38,165 bases of DNA from Burkholderiales bacterium (GCA_020248665.1 JADCHE010000046.1:1-38165); one strand, 5' to 3'. Positions 15,160 to 24,363 are shown, counted from the first letter of the stretch. The notes: generated from the letters alone by a model not told the origin. A program made the numbers and translations.

Positions 15160-16089
15160 TCAGGCCCGGTCGGCGACGCGCTCGCCCATGATCCCCGACG
15201 GCCGGAAGACCAGCACGACGATCAGCACCACGAATGCGAAGATGTCCTGGTAGTGGCTGCCGAGGAAGCCGCCGGTGATGTCGCCGATGTAGCCGGCGCC
15301 GAGGCTCTCGATGATGCCGAGCAGCAGCCCGCCGACGACGGCCCCTGCGAGGTTGCCGATGCCGCCGAGCACCGCCGCGGTGAACGCCTTCAGGCCGGGG
15401 ATGAAGCCCATGCTGAACTGCGCGATGTTGTAGTTCATCGCGACCAGCACACCCGCGACCGCAGCGAGCGCCGCGCCGATCGCGAAGGTGGCCGCGATCA
15501 CCTGGTTGGAGTTCACGCCCATCAGCCCCGCGATCCGCGGGTTCTCGGCGGTCGCGCGCATCGCACGACCGAGCTTGGTGCGGTTCACCAGCACCATCAA
15601 GCCGATCATCATCACCGCGGACACGACCAGGATCAGCGCCTGCTTCGGTGCGAGCAGCGCGCCGCCGATCTCGATCGGAGTCGTCGGCAGCAGATCGGGG
15701 AAGACGATCGGGTTCGGCTTCCAGACGATCATCGCGACCGTCTGGATCACGATCGACACGCCGATCGCGGTGATCAGCGGCGCGAGTCGAGGCGCGTTGC
15801 GCAGCGGCCGGTAGGCGACCCGTTCGACGAACAGCGACAGCAGCACGCAGGCAGGGATCGCTGCGGCGAGCGCGAGCACCAGGATGATCGCCGTCGGCAG
15901 TCCCGACCCCATCAGCAGGCCGACCACCGTGACCCCGACCATCGCGCCGACCATCAGCACGTCGCCGTGCGCGAAGTTGATCAGCTGCAGGATGCCGTAG
16001 ACCATCGTGTAGCCCAGCGCGACCAGGGCGTAGACGCTGCCCAGCACCAGGCCGTTGAGGATCTGCTGCAGCAGGATGTCGAAGTCCAT
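15160..16089 (-). CDS. livH: Branched-chain amino acid ABC transporter permease LivH
   Basis: A 309-residue inner-membrane permease with about 8 hydrophobic segments. Family motifs are LNGLVLGSVYALVALGYTMVYGILQLINFAHGDVLM near the N-terminus, the EAA loop GRAMRATAENPRIAGLMGVN and GGIGNLAGAVVGGLLLGIIES. It is the first gene of livHMGF; livM follows after 17 bp. No periplasmic binding protein gene (livK) is adjacent on either side within the window, so the ligand specificity is open. Confidence 0.95.
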   Translation of the reverse strand: MDFDILLQQILNGLVLGSVYALVALGYTMVYGILQLINFAHGDVLMVGAMVGVTVVGLLMGSGLPTAIILVLALAAAIPACVLLSLFVERVAYRPLRNAPRLAPLITAIGVSIVIQTVAMIVWKPNPIVFPDLLPTTPIEIGGALLAPKQALILVVSAVMMIGLMVLVNRTKLGRAMRATAENPRIAGLMGVNSNQVIAATFAIGAALAAVAGVLVAMNYNIAQFSMGFIPGLKAFTAAVLGGIGNLAGAVVGGLLLGIIESLGAGYIGDITGGFLGSHYQDIFAFVVLIVVLVFRPSGIMGERVADRA

Positions 16090-16123
16090 CGGGCGGATCC
16101 GGCGATGCTAAAAAAGTCGCCGG

Positions 16124-16129
16124 ATTCTA
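16124..16129 (-). promoter_or_regulatory. Candidate -10 element of livHMGF
   Basis: TAGAAT on the minus strand, 35 bp upstream of the livH ATG and just downstream of the strong terminator at 16162-16191, which would isolate the liv operon from upstream transcription. No good -35 is seen. Confidence 0.45.
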
Positions 16130-16161
16130 CGCGCACGGGGCCGATGGCGGGGCAGCGGCCC

Positions 16162-16191
16162 AAAAAAAACGCCCCGGAGCATGTCCGGGGC
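16162..16191 (-). terminator. Strong intrinsic terminator upstream of livH (end of sRNA candidate)
   Basis: On the minus strand GCCCCGGA/TCCGGGGC form a perfect 8-bp stem (16184-16191 with 16171-16178) with a 5-nt loop, followed by G and T8 (A8 at 16162-16169 on the plus strand). It is separate from the cytochrome c terminator 180 bp upstream, so it must end another transcript. Confidence 0.9.
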
Positions 16192-16272
16192 AAACCAGCC
16201 AGGGAGGAAGAAACCGGTTCGAGGCTGGAGAGGAGGCCTGACGGGTCCGGCGGATCGCCGCGCGGGACCGAT
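16162..16272 (-). ncRNA. Candidate small RNA with two CCUCC (anti-Shine-Dalgarno-like) motifs
   Basis: Between two terminators there is a 180-bp minus-strand stretch without an ORF. It contains a -10-like TAGATT (16279-16284), then sequence with GGCCTCCTCTCC (about 16228-16238) and CTTCCTCCCTGG (16199-16210), and ends in a textbook intrinsic terminator. The transcript would be about 110 nt. Unpaired CUUCCUCC motifs are a known feature of several proteobacterial base-pairing small RNAs. No -35 is evident, and the family is not identified. Confidence 0.5.
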
Positions 16273-16371
16273 GCCCCCAATCTAGCGAGCCGCCGCGCGC
16301 CGGGCCGTGCGTCCGGGACCGGCGGGGGAGCGGCGCGGATGGGCGGCAGGGGGCGTGCAAGGGTGTTGCGC

Positions 16372-16402
16372 CCAAACAAAACGGGCGCCCGAGGGCGCCC
16401 GT
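16372..16402 (-). terminator. Intrinsic terminator of the cytochrome c gene
   Basis: On the minus strand ACGGGCGCC/GGCGCCCGT (arms within 16381-16402, loop about 4 nt) is followed by TTTGTTTGGG. It starts 22 bp past the cytochrome c stop codon. Confidence 0.85.
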
Positions 16403-16423
16403 CTCGGCCGGAGCGGGGTCGGG

Positions 16424-16738
16424 TCACTTCTGGCTAAGGATCCACTTGACCAGGGCCGCTGCCTCGTCCGCGTTGACCTGCGGGTTCGCGGGCATCGGGA
16501 TCTGGCCCCAGGCCCCGACGCCGCCCTCGCGAACCTTCTTCGAGAGCTTGGCGACCGCGTCCTTGTCGCTCCCGTACTTGGCGGCGACGTCCTTGTAGGA
16601 CGGGCCGATCAGCTTCTTGTCGACCGCGTGGCAGGCGGTGCAGTTCTTGGCCTTGGCCAGGTCCATGCTCGCGTGCGCCGGAGCGCCGGCGAGCAGCGCG
16701 GCGGCCGAGGCGATGGACAGGATCAGGGTGCGCTTCAT
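16424..16738 (-). CDS. Periplasmic class I c-type cytochrome (c551/c552-like)
   Basis: A 104-residue precursor. Residues 1-23 form a Sec signal peptide (MKRTLILSIASAAALLAGAPAHA, cut before Ser24). The mature protein is about 80 residues with one haem site CTACH (about residues 33-37) and a distal Met in GQIPMPANPQV as the axial ligand. It ends in the ALVKWILSQK helix typical of the cytochrome c551/c552 group. It would shuttle electrons in the periplasm to an oxidase or reductase. It is monocistronic, with a TAGAAT -10-like box at 16790-16795 (minus strand) and its own terminator. Confidence 0.95.
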   Translation of the reverse strand: MKRTLILSIASAAALLAGAPAHASMDLAKAKNCTACHAVDKKLIGPSYKDVAAKYGSDKDAVAKLSKKVREGGVGAWGQIPMPANPQVNADEAAALVKWILSQK

Positions 16739-16789
16739 GCGTTCTCCGGAGGTCTTTGCCCTGGGACGGGCGAAATCGAGTGCCCGTGG

Positions 16790-16795
16790 ATTCTA
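16790..16795 (-). promoter_or_regulatory. Candidate -10 element of the cytochrome c gene
   Basis: TAGAAT on the minus strand, 52 bp upstream of the cytochrome c ATG. The leader carries a good ribosome-binding site (CCGGAGAACGC). Confidence 0.4.
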
Positions 16796-16904
16796 ACGGG
16801 TTCGTCCGTTCGTGCGTTGACCCCCACCGCCCGACCGCCGGGCGTGGACGGCGCCGTCGCCTGTCGGCCACCCTTCGACGATCTCCCTGGAGGCGAGCGC
16901 CGCG

Positions 16905-17141
16905 ATGCCCCTGCTATGGATCGGTTTGCTGCTGGTGCTGCTCAAGTGGTTCGAGATCGGACCCATCGCCACGCTGTCGTGGTGGTGGGTCGTGGCGCCG
17001 CTCGGCGCGGCAGTGCTTTGGTTCGAGGGGCTGGAGAGGGTTTTCGGCCGCGACCGCCGCCAGGTCGATGCGGTCGAGTGGGAGAAGAGTCGCAAGGCGC
17101 GCGTCGAGCAGCAGTTCAGCCAGCCGCAGAACAGGCGCTGA
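16905..17141 (+). CDS. TIGR04438-family small Trp-rich membrane protein
   Basis: A 78-residue protein with two hydrophobic segments (about residues 2-15 and 24-40) containing five of its six tryptophans, followed by a charged tail (RDRRQVDAVEWEKSRKARVEQQF). This pattern, with the invariant-looking LLKWFEIGP and SWWWVVAP, matches the small Trp-rich proteins described from betaproteobacteria. The function is unknown; the protein is expected in the inner membrane with a cytosolic tail. A strong ribosome-binding site (TGGAGGCG) precedes the ATG. It is convergent with ilvD. Confidence 0.85.
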   Translation: MPLLWIGLLLVLLKWFEIGPIATLSWWWVVAPLGAAVLWFEGLERVFGRDRRQVDAVEWEKSRKARVEQQFSQPQNRR

Positions 17142-17191
17142 CTGTGCGAGGCGGCCTGGGCTCGGCAAGCATCCCGAGCCCGCTGTCGCGG

Positions 17192-17209
17192 CGCGGCGCA
17201 TGCGCCGCG
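17192..17209. repeat. 18-bp perfect palindrome between convergent genes
   Basis: CGCGGCGCATGCGCCGCG lies in the 80-bp gap between the Trp-rich protein gene and ilvD. It could act as a weak bidirectional terminator, but no T tract follows on either strand. Confidence 0.5.
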
Positions 17210-17219
17210 AAACCCCGCG

Positions 17220-18905
17220 TCAGCCCTCGAACGCGTCGGTGACTGCGCCGCGGCTCGCGCTCGACGCGAGCTTGGCGAACTTCGCCAGCACGCCGCGCGT
17301 GTAGCGCGGCTTCGGCGGCGTCCAGGCGGCGCGGCGCTTCGCGAGTTCGGCGTCATCGACGTTGAGCTGCAGCATCAGCGTGTAGGCGTCGACCGTGATC
17401 GAGTCGCCCTCGCGGATCAGCGCGATGTTGCCGCCGACCGCCGCCTCCGGCGCGACGTGGCCGACGACCATGCCCCAGGTGCCGCCCGAGAAGCGGCCGT
17501 CGGTGATCAGCGCGACCGACTCGCCGAGCCCTGCGCCGATGATCGCCGAGGTGGGCGCGAGCATCTCGGGCATGCCGGGTGCGCCCTTCGGGCCGAGGTA
17601 GCGCAGCACCAGGACGTCGCCCGCGTTGATGCGGTTCTCCATGATCGCGGCCATCGCCGACTGCTCGTCGTCGAAGACGCGCGCCGGGCCGGTCAGCACA
17701 GGGCTCTTCAGGCCGGTGATCTTCGCGACCGCGCCCTCGGGGGAGAGGTTGCCCTTCAGGATCGCGAGGTGGCCCTTGTCGTAGAGCGCCTTGTCCAGCG
17801 GGAAGATGACCTTCTGGTCGGCGCGCAGCGTCGACGGCACCTTCGCCAGTTCCTCGGCGAGCGTACGGCCGGTGATCGTCACGCAGTCGCCGTGCAGCAG
17901 GCCCGCGTCGAGCAGCAGCTTCATCACCTGCGGGATGCCGCCCGCCTTGTGCAGGTCGGTCGCGACGTACTGGCCCGAGGGCTTGAGGTCGCAGATCACC
18001 GGCACGCGCTGGCGCACGCGCTCGAAGTCGTCGATGGTCCAGTCGATGCCGGCCGCGTGCGCGATCGCGAGGTAGTGCAGCACCGCGTTGGTCGAGCCGC
18101 CGGTCGCCATGATCAGCGTCACCGCGTTCTCGATCGACTTCTTCGTGACGATGTCGCTCGGCTTCAGGTTCTTCCTGACCGCCTCGACGAGCACGCGCGC
18201 CGACTCCTTGGCCGACTCGAGCTTGTCGGCGTCGGGGTTGGCCATCGTCGAGGAGCCGAGCAGCGACATGCCGAGCGCCTCGAACGACGAGCTCATCGTG
18301 TTCGCGGTGTACATGCCCCCGCACGAGCCGGTGCCGGGCACCGAGTTCTGCTCGATGCCATCGAAGTCCTCCTGGCTCATGCGCCCGCGAGAGTACTCGC
18401 CGACCGCCTCGAAGATCGAGACGATCGTCAGGTCCTTGCCCTTCCAGTGGCCGGGCTTGATCGTGCCGCCGTAGACGTAGATCGCGGGCACGTTCGCCCG
18501 CATGATCCCGATCATGCCGCCGGGCATGTTCTTGTCGCAGCCGCCGAGCACCAGCACGCCGTCCATCCACTGGCCCTGGACCGCGGTCTCGATGCAATCG
18601 GCGATGACCTCGCGCGAGATCAGCGAGTACTTCATCCCTTCGGTGCCCATCGACATGCCGTCGGAGATCGTCGGCGTGCCGAAGATCTGCGGGTTGCCGC
18701 CGGCGGCGCGAACGCCCTCGACCGCCGCGTCGGCGAGCGGCTGCAGGCCGGAGTTGCACGGGGTGATCGTCGAGTGCCCGTTCGCGATGCCGATCATCGG
18801 GTTCGCGAAGTCGCTCTTCTTGTACCCCATCGCGTAGTACATCGAGCGGTTGGGGGCGCGGGCAACGCCTTCGGTGATGTTGCGGGAGCGGCGGTTCGCG
18901 GTCAT
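17220..18905 (-). CDS. ilvD: Dihydroxy-acid dehydratase
   Basis: A 561-residue enzyme of valine, isoleucine and pantothenate synthesis that dehydrates 2,3-dihydroxy acids to 2-keto acids with an Fe-S cluster. Cluster-binding and active-site segments are visible: GGCDKNMPG (about residues 120-128), [14 protein letters not shown] (about 190-203), [21 protein letters not shown] and the Ser-containing [20 protein letters not shown] near residue 470. The length of about 560 matches the shorter group of IlvD proteins rather than the 616-residue E. coli type. It stands alone and is divergent from the LysR gene (122 bp between start codons). Confidence 0.97.
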   Translation of the reverse strand: MTANRRSRNITEGVARAPNRSMYYAMGYKKSDFANPMIGIANGHSTITPCNSGLQPLADAAVEGVRAAGGNPQIFGTPTISDGMSMGTEGMKYSLISREVIADCIETAVQGQWMDGVLVLGGCDKNMPGGMIGIMRANVPAIYVYGGTIKPGHWKGKDLTIVSIFEAVGEYSRGRMSQEDFDGIEQNSVPGTGSCGGMYTANTMSSSFEALGMSLLGSSTMANPDADKLESAKESARVLVEAVRKNLKPSDIVTKKSIENAVTLIMATGGSTNAVLHYLAIAHAAGIDWTIDDFERVRQRVPVICDLKPSGQYVATDLHKAGGIPQVMKLLLDAGLLHGDCVTITGRTLAEELAKVPSTLRADQKVIFPLDKALYDKGHLAILKGNLSPEGAVAKITGLKSPVLTGPARVFDDEQSAMAAIMENRINAGDVLVLRYLGPKGAPGMPEMLAPTSAIIGAGLGESVALITDGRFSGGTWGMVVGHVAPEAAVGGNIALIREGDSITVDAYTLMLQLNVDDAELAKRRAAWTPPKPRYTRGVLAKFAKLASSASRGAVTDAFEG

Positions 18906-18998
18906 CGCTGGTCTCCGTGTCGGTGTTCGGGGCGGGATGTTCGGGGCGGGCGGCGGGGCACCCGGAGCGCGCGATGGTACGTGGGCGACCGCGATCCG

Positions 18999-19004
18999 TA
19001 AAAT
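18999..19004 (+). promoter_or_regulatory. Candidate -10 element of the LysR-type gene in the ilvD-lysR divergent region
   Basis: TAAAAT, 24 bp before the LysR ATG. The same 122-bp region must also hold the ilvD promoter, for which only a weak TACCAT (18974-18979, minus strand) was seen. Confidence 0.4.
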
Positions 19005-19027
19005 AGCGGCGACCTCCCCCTTCCGAT

Positions 19028-19963
19028 ATGAAGAAGATATCGCTGCCGGACCTGCCCGCCGACCTGCAGGGCATCGAGCTGCGCGGCCTCGCGTACTTCC
19101 GCGCGGTCGCGCAGGAGGGTCACTTCGGGCGCGCCGCCGCGCGGCTCGGGCTGTCGCAGCCGCCGCTGTCGATCCAGGTCCGCCAGCTCGAGGAGCGCCT
19201 CGGGCTGCGGCTGCTCGAGCGGCGTCGGACCGGCGTCGTGCCGACCGCGGCCGGCCATGCGCTGGTGCGCGAGCTCGATGCGTTCTTCCCGCGTTACGCG
19301 CAGATGCTGGAGCGGGTGCGCGCGGCCGCGCGCGGCGAAGTCGGCGCGCTGCGGATCGGCTTCGTCACGCCGGCCGAGTACAGCTTCCTGCCGGCGGGGC
19401 TGCGGGAGTTCCGGCAGCTCCATCCGGGCATCGGGCTGGTGCTGCACGAGATGACCAGCGACGCGCAGTTCGACGCGCTGCGCGACGGCGAGCTCGACGC
19501 GGGCTTCGCGATGCTGCCGGTGCCGCACCGTGGGCTCGCGTGGCGCCGGGTGCTGCGCGAGCCGCTGCTGCTCGCGCTGCCGGCCTCGCATCCGGCGGCG
19601 CGCGCGGGCCCGGGTCGCCCGCTGCGCCTCGCGCGGGTCGCGGACCTGCCGCTGCTGGTGTTCCCGCGCGACAAGGCGCCGGTGCTGCACGACGAGATCC
19701 TCGCACTCTTCGCCCGGGCGGGCCTGTCGCCCGTGATCGGGCAGGAGGCGATCCAGATGCCGACGATCGTCAGCCTGGTCGCGGCCGGGCTGGGCATGGC
19801 GGTCGTGCCGGCAAGCCTGCGCAACCTCGGGCGGACCGGCGTCGTGTACAGGGAACCCGCTGGGCGGGCGGCGCACGTCGAGGTCGGGCTCGCCTGGCGT
19901 GCCGACGACGCGTCGCCGGCGCTCGCGCGGTTCGTCGGGCACTGGGGGCAGGGGCGTGGCTGA
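19028..19963 (+). CDS. LysR-type transcriptional regulator (CatM/BenM/CbnR-like)
   Basis: A 311-residue LysR regulator. The N-terminal winged HTH (residues about 18-77) reads [48 protein letters not shown] in overlapping pieces, and SQPPLS with HFGRAA is typical of the CatM/BenM/CbnR subgroup. A linker helix and a substrate-binding-like effector domain (about 105-300) with [15 protein letters not shown] follow. It is divergent from ilvD, the usual arrangement for a LysR regulator and its target, so control of ilvD is possible but unproven. The start at 19028 follows a poor ribosome-binding site; no better start is nearby. Confidence 0.9.
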   Translation: MKKISLPDLPADLQGIELRGLAYFRAVAQEGHFGRAAARLGLSQPPLSIQVRQLEERLGLRLLERRRTGVVPTAAGHALVRELDAFFPRYAQMLERVRAAARGEVGALRIGFVTPAEYSFLPAGLREFRQLHPGIGLVLHEMTSDAQFDALRDGELDAGFAMLPVPHRGLAWRRVLREPLLLALPASHPAARAGPGRPLRLARVADLPLLVFPRDKAPVLHDEILALFARAGLSPVIGQEAIQMPTIVSLVAAGLGMAVVPASLRNLGRTGVVYREPAGRAAHVEVGLAWRADDASPALARFVGHWGQGRG

Positions 19964-20167
19964 ACCGCCCCGTGGTTTTCCGCAATGGGGACCCCGATCT
20001 CTTGATGTGGGCCAACTGGAAAGGCCGCCCGAATGCCACGCTCGCCGAATTCGGGTTAGCGTGTCCCCACGACGGACCCGATTCGATCGGACCGGCTCAC
20101 CGGCCGTGCTACACACCGCGATCCGATCCGCGGCAGATCGGTACCCGCCGTTCCGGAGACGTGCCTC

Positions 20168-23002
20168 GTGCCTGCCCCTTCGCTGCCCCGAGAACACGAC
20201 CGCCTCGCGACCCTGCGCGAGCTCGGTATCCTCGATACGCCGCCCGAACCCGCCTTCGACGACCTGACCGAGCTCGCGCGCACGCTGCTCGGCGTGCCGA
20301 TGGCGATGGTGAGCCTGATCGACGCCGACCGGCAATGGGTCAAGTCGGCCGCCGGCACCGAGCTCGAAGGCTCGCCCCGCGAGCACGCGTTCTGCGCCCA
20401 CGCGATCGCGGGAACCGGGCCGATGGTCGTCCCGGACGCCCTGCTCGACCCACGCTTCGTCGACAACCCGCTCGTGACCGGGGCGATGAGAGCGCGGTTC
20501 TACGCAGGCGTGCCGCTGAAGGTGCGCGGCTGGCCGGTGGGCACGCTGTGCGTCATCGACCACCGGCCGCGCACGCTCGAGGCGGCCCCCCTCGCGACGC
20601 TCGAGCGGCTGGCCGGGATGGCCGTCCGGGCGCTCGAGGGCTACGCCGAGGCCCGGACCGCGCGCTTCGAGAAGGCGCGGCTCGCCGACTTCCTCGCGTC
20701 GTCCGGAGACTGGCTGTGGGAGACCGAGGGGCTGCGCGTGCGCTGGGTGTCGGACACCATCGAGCGGGTGCTCGGCCTGCCGGTCGCGTCCTCCTACCAC
20801 GACCACCTGATCGTCGAGCGCCTCGTCGACGACGACGCCGAGGCGCGTGCGGCGAACGCCCGCGCGCTCGCGGCGATCCGCGACCGGGCGGCGTTCCGTG
20901 GCCTGCGGGTGCGCCGGGACACACCCGGCGGCACGCGCGTCGTCGTCAAGAGCGGCGTGCCGGTCCGCGATGCGGCCGGGGTGTTCGTCGGCTATCGTGG
21001 CGTGTCGTGCGACCTCACCGACGCGCGCGAGGCGGACCGCGCCGCGCTCGTCGCCGAGCGGCGGCTCAACGAGGCGATCGAGGCGCTCGACGAGGCGTTC
21101 GTGCTGACCGACACGCAGGGGCGCATCGTCCACACCAACGCCCACTGGCGGGCGCTGAACCTCGTGCCCGGCGCACCCGTCCCCGAGGACTGGATGTCGC
21201 ACCTCCGGAGCCAGATCGCGGCCGGTGCGATCGAATCGGCCGTCGGGCGGGAGGACGCGTTCGTCGCGGAGCGCCTCGCGCACCGCGAGGCCTGCGGTGC
21301 ACCGATGGAGATCCGGGTGCGCGGCCGCGATCTCGTCGTGCGCGACCGTCGGCTGTCCGACGGCAGCATCGCGAGCGTGGGGCAGGACATCACCGCGATG
21401 CGCGCCGAGCACCGCTCCACCGTCGACGCGGTCCGCCGGCTGCAGCTCGCGACTTCGGCCGCTCGGCTCAAGGTCTGCGAGATCGATCTAGAGGCCGGCA
21501 CGGTGTCGTCGGTCGTCGACGCGCCGCCCGGCGACGATTCGCCGGAGGTGCCCGAGCGGGTCGACGCGGCGCTGGCGATGATCGAGCCGGACGACCGGCC
21601 GGCCTTCGAGGCCGGGCTGCGCGCGGTCTGGGACGGCGAGGTCGACGTGTTCCGCGACGAGGTCGGCATGCGGGGCCCCGAGGGGCGCCTCTTCAGGATG
21701 TCGATCGCGGTCGCGCTCGAGCCCACCGTGGCGGACCGCTCGCGTCGCCTGGTCGCGGTCCGGCAGGACGTGACCGCGCTGCGGCTCGCGGAGGAGGCGG
21801 CGCGGCTGAAGACCGCGGCCGAGCTCGCCAACCGTGCGAAGAGCGAGTTCCTGTCGCGGGTCGGCCACGAGCTGCGCACGCCGCTCAACGCGATCCGCGG
21901 CCTGGCCCAGGTGATGCAGCGCGAGGCGGCCGACGTCGAGCCGCCGGCGCGCCGCGAGATGCTCGGCCACGTGCTGACCGCGAGCGAGCACCTCGCCGCG
22001 CTGCTCGACGACCTGCTCGACGTGTCGCAGCTCGAGACCGGCCGGCTGACGATCCGCAGCGAGCCGGTCGAGGTGGCCGCGGTGATACGCGACTGCCTTC
22101 GGATGATCGCCCCGCAGGCGGCCGGCCACGGCATCGGGTTGGAGTGCGGGCGCGTGCCCGACGGGCTGCGCGTGCTCGGCGACGCGACGCGGCTGCGCCA
22201 GATGCTGCTTAACCTCGCGTCGAACGCGGTCAAGTACAACCGACCGCAGGGCCGCGTGCGGATCGACGCCGAGGCCGACTGCGGTGACGGCCTCGCGCGG
22301 ATCACGGTCACCGACACCGGACCCGGCTTGACGCGCGAGGAGGCTGCCCGGATCTTCCGGCCGTTCGAGCGGCTCGCCCGTGGCGACGGCGTCGGCGCCG
22401 AGGGGCTCGGGCTCGGGCTGTCGATCGCACAGGGCCTTGCGCAGGCGATGGGGGGCTCGATCATCGTCGACAGCGAGCCCGGCCGCGGCACGACGTTCAC
22501 GGTCCACCTGCCGGCAGCGCCCGAGCCGGCACCCGGATCCGGCGGGCACGCTCGGGCGAACAGCTACGCGACCGACGGGCTGGCGTCGCCGGACGCCGCG
22601 GCCGCGCCGCGCCGCGTGCTGTACGTCGAGGACAACCGGCTCAACGGCCTGCTGATGAGCCAGATCGCGCGGCAGGTGCCCGGTCTCGTGCTGAAGGTCG
22701 TCGAGACCGGCGAAGAGGCCCTCGCATCGATCGACGCGTTCGCGCCGGACCTGCTGCTGCTGGACAACGACCTGCCGGGGATCCACGGGCTGGAGCTGCA
22801 CCGGCTGCTGAAGGACGACCCGCGCTGGGCTTCGCTGCGGGTGGTGCTGGTGTCGGCCGACGCGACCGCCGCGAGCATCGCGCGCGCCCGCGACCAGGGC
22901 TTCGACGACTACTGGGTCAAGCCGCTCGACGTGAGCCGGGTGATCGCCGAGCTCGGCGGCGCGCCGGGCCCCGAGCGGATCGACGCGTCTACTGGAGCAT
23001 GA
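20168..23002 (+). CDS. Cytosolic GAF-PAS hybrid sensor histidine kinase with C-terminal receiver
   Basis: A 944-residue hybrid kinase with no membrane segment. A GAF domain opens it (about residues 22-158: LGVPMAMVSLIDADRQWVKS, ending LCVIDHRPRTL). Two or three PAS-like sensor segments follow (about 165-290, 295-410, 415-545). The HisKA box is FLSRVGHELRTPLNAIRG with phospho-acceptor His567. The HATPase N box is LLNLASNAVKYN, with G boxes VTDTGPGL and GLGLGLSIAQ. The receiver (about 815-935) has Asp866 in LLLLDNDLPG and the conserved Lys in YWVKPLD. The start is GTG at 20168 with CCGGAGACG upstream. Its last 14 nt overlap the end of pelG on the opposite strand. The signal is unknown; no partner regulator gene is adjacent. 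Confidence 0.92.
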   Translation: MPAPSLPREHDRLATLRELGILDTPPEPAFDDLTELARTLLGVPMAMVSLIDADRQWVKSAAGTELEGSPREHAFCAHAIAGTGPMVVPDALLDPRFVDNPLVTGAMRARFYAGVPLKVRGWPVGTLCVIDHRPRTLEAAPLATLERLAGMAVRALEGYAEARTARFEKARLADFLASSGDWLWETEGLRVRWVSDTIERVLGLPVASSYHDHLIVERLVDDDAEARAANARALAAIRDRAAFRGLRVRRDTPGGTRVVVKSGVPVRDAAGVFVGYRGVSCDLTDAREADRAALVAERRLNEAIEALDEAFVLTDTQGRIVHTNAHWRALNLVPGAPVPEDWMSHLRSQIAAGAIESAVGREDAFVAERLAHREACGAPMEIRVRGRDLVVRDRRLSDGSIASVGQDITAMRAEHRSTVDAVRRLQLATSAARLKVCEIDLEAGTVSSVVDAPPGDDSPEVPERVDAALAMIEPDDRPAFEAGLRAVWDGEVDVFRDEVGMRGPEGRLFRMSIAVALEPTVADRSRRLVAVRQDVTALRLAEEAARLKTAAELANRAKSEFLSRVGHELRTPLNAIRGLAQVMQREAADVEPPARREMLGHVLTASEHLAALLDDLLDVSQLETGRLTIRSEPVEVAAVIRDCLRMIAPQAAGHGIGLECGRVPDGLRVLGDATRLRQMLLNLASNAVKYNRPQGRVRIDAEADCGDGLARITVTDTGPGLTREEAARIFRPFERLARGDGVGAEGLGLGLSIAQGLAQAMGGSIIVDSEPGRGTTFTVHLPAAPEPAPGSGGHARANSYATDGLASPDAAAAPRRVLYVEDNRLNGLLMSQIARQVPGLVLKVVETGEEALASIDAFAPDLLLLDNDLPGIHGLELHRLLKDDPRWASLRVVLVSADATAASIARARDQGFDDYWVKPLDVSRVIAELGGAPGPERIDASTGA

Positions 23003-24359
23003 AGGTCGAGTACTCGAGGCGCGCGAAGCTGCGCGCGAGCGCGACGAAGCCGACGGTCACGCACAGCAGCAGCGACAGCGCGAAACCGTAGCCGAAGGCC
23101 TGGGGTCCGAGCTGCAGCGACAGCGCGGTGAGCCCCGCGTTCGCGACGACGAACAGCACGCACAGCCCGAGCACGACACGGCGCTTGTCGAGGTAGAAGT
23201 AGACCGTCAGCACCGACAGGAACAGCACCTGCAGACCGGCGGCGATCACCTGAACGTAGAGCAGCGGCAGATACAGGTCGGAGATGCCGAGCCAGGCGAG
23301 CAGCCGCTCGCCGGCGACGAACAGCAGCAGCACCGCGATCGCCTGGATCTTGATCATCTCGAACAGGCCGGTACGCACGGTGGTGACCATGCCGTTGCGG
23401 TGCCGCTCGATCGTCTGCAGCGAGCCGCCGCCGCGCACCGCGCCGTAGAAGCCGTCGTAGTGCTCGACGAAGTCCGTCTCGATCCGCACGAGGAACACCG
23501 CCATGCCGGGGATGATCGACAGGTAGGCGAGGAACACCGGCAGGTCGTAGATGATCGACGCGCGCAGCGGGCCGATCACCGGCTGCGAAGTCGGCGGCCA
23601 CGCCCAGAAGATGAACTTGTCGATCCAGACGCCGAGGTTGAAGAGGAAGCCGATCCAGGCGAGCGTCGGGTAGCGCAGCCGCTCGCCGAAGCACTCGAAG
23701 GACACGAAGCGCGGCGACGGGAAGTCGCGCACGATCATCGCCTGCATGCCGGCGAAGAGCAGCAGCTGGCCTGCGACGAAGCCGGCGAGCAGGCCCTCCA
23801 GGCCCCATGGCCGCAGCGCCACCGCGAAGCCGACGGTCGCGCCGTAGCCGAGCAGGTAGAGCCAGACGATCGTCATGTACTGCTTCATGCCGGACAGGAA
23901 CACCGTCGCGATCCAGATCAGCGACAGCAGCACGAAGCCGGCGAGCGCGAGCATTCGGTAGGCGATCGACTGCCCGGGGAACAGCGTGACCGCGACCCCG
24001 ACGCCGAGCGTGCCGGCGAGGCCGGCCACGACCCACAGCACGCCGTGGTAGTTCGACAGGATCACGTCGCGGCGGTGCTCGAACAGCCGGTCCGCGACGA
24101 AGCGCGTGAACGCGAGCTGGAAGAAGCCGGTGAGGATCAGGCTCGCCGCGATCAGGTAGGTGACGGTCACCTGGAACTGCGTGACCAGTGCGTCGGGCAC
24201 GACGACGCCGACGCTCATGAAGCCGATCGCGAGCATGCCGATGATCGACAGCACCCACGGGCCGGAGCTGATGACGCCGGCGAAGCCATAGGCGCGCAGC
24301 AGCGACAGCAGCGAGTCGCGCTGGATCAGCCGCCGGAGTTCGAAGCCGATGCCGGCCAT
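22989..24359 (-). CDS. pelG: Pel polysaccharide inner-membrane protein PelG
   Basis: A 456-residue polytopic inner-membrane protein with about 12 hydrophobic segments. It starts MAGIGFELRRLIQRDSLLSL, the conserved N-terminus of PelG, and belongs to the MATE/MOP-like flippase superfamily. With PelD, PelE and PelF it forms the synthase-export complex and is the likely translocation pore. It is the last gene of the operon, 4 nt after pelF. Its stop overlaps the convergent histidine kinase by 14 nt, and no terminator is visible between them. Confidence 0.95.
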   Translation of the reverse strand: MAGIGFELRRLIQRDSLLSLLRAYGFAGVISSGPWVLSIIGMLAIGFMSVGVVVPDALVTQFQVTVTYLIAASLILTGFFQLAFTRFVADRLFEHRRDVILSNYHGVLWVVAGLAGTLGVGVAVTLFPGQSIAYRMLALAGFVLLSLIWIATVFLSGMKQYMTIVWLYLLGYGATVGFAVALRPWGLEGLLAGFVAGQLLLFAGMQAMIVRDFPSPRFVSFECFGERLRYPTLAWIGFLFNLGVWIDKFIFWAWPPTSQPVIGPLRASIIYDLPVFLAYLSIIPGMAVFLVRIETDFVEHYDGFYGAVRGGGSLQTIERHRNGMVTTVRTGLFEMIKIQAIAVLLLFVAGERLLAWLGISDLYLPLLYVQVIAAGLQVLFLSVLTVYFYLDKRRVVLGLCVLFVVANAGLTALSLQLGPQAFGYGFALSLLLCVTVGFVALARSFARLEYSTFMLQ

Positions 24360-24363
24360 CGTG

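Noticed and set aside
18850-22212. Open frame of 1120 codons on the plus strand overlapping the LysR and kinase genes, and an 836-codon frame on the minus strand
   Set aside because: No domain pattern is visible, composition is Arg/Ala-rich, and the LysR and histidine kinase frames explain the same DNA with clear motifs.
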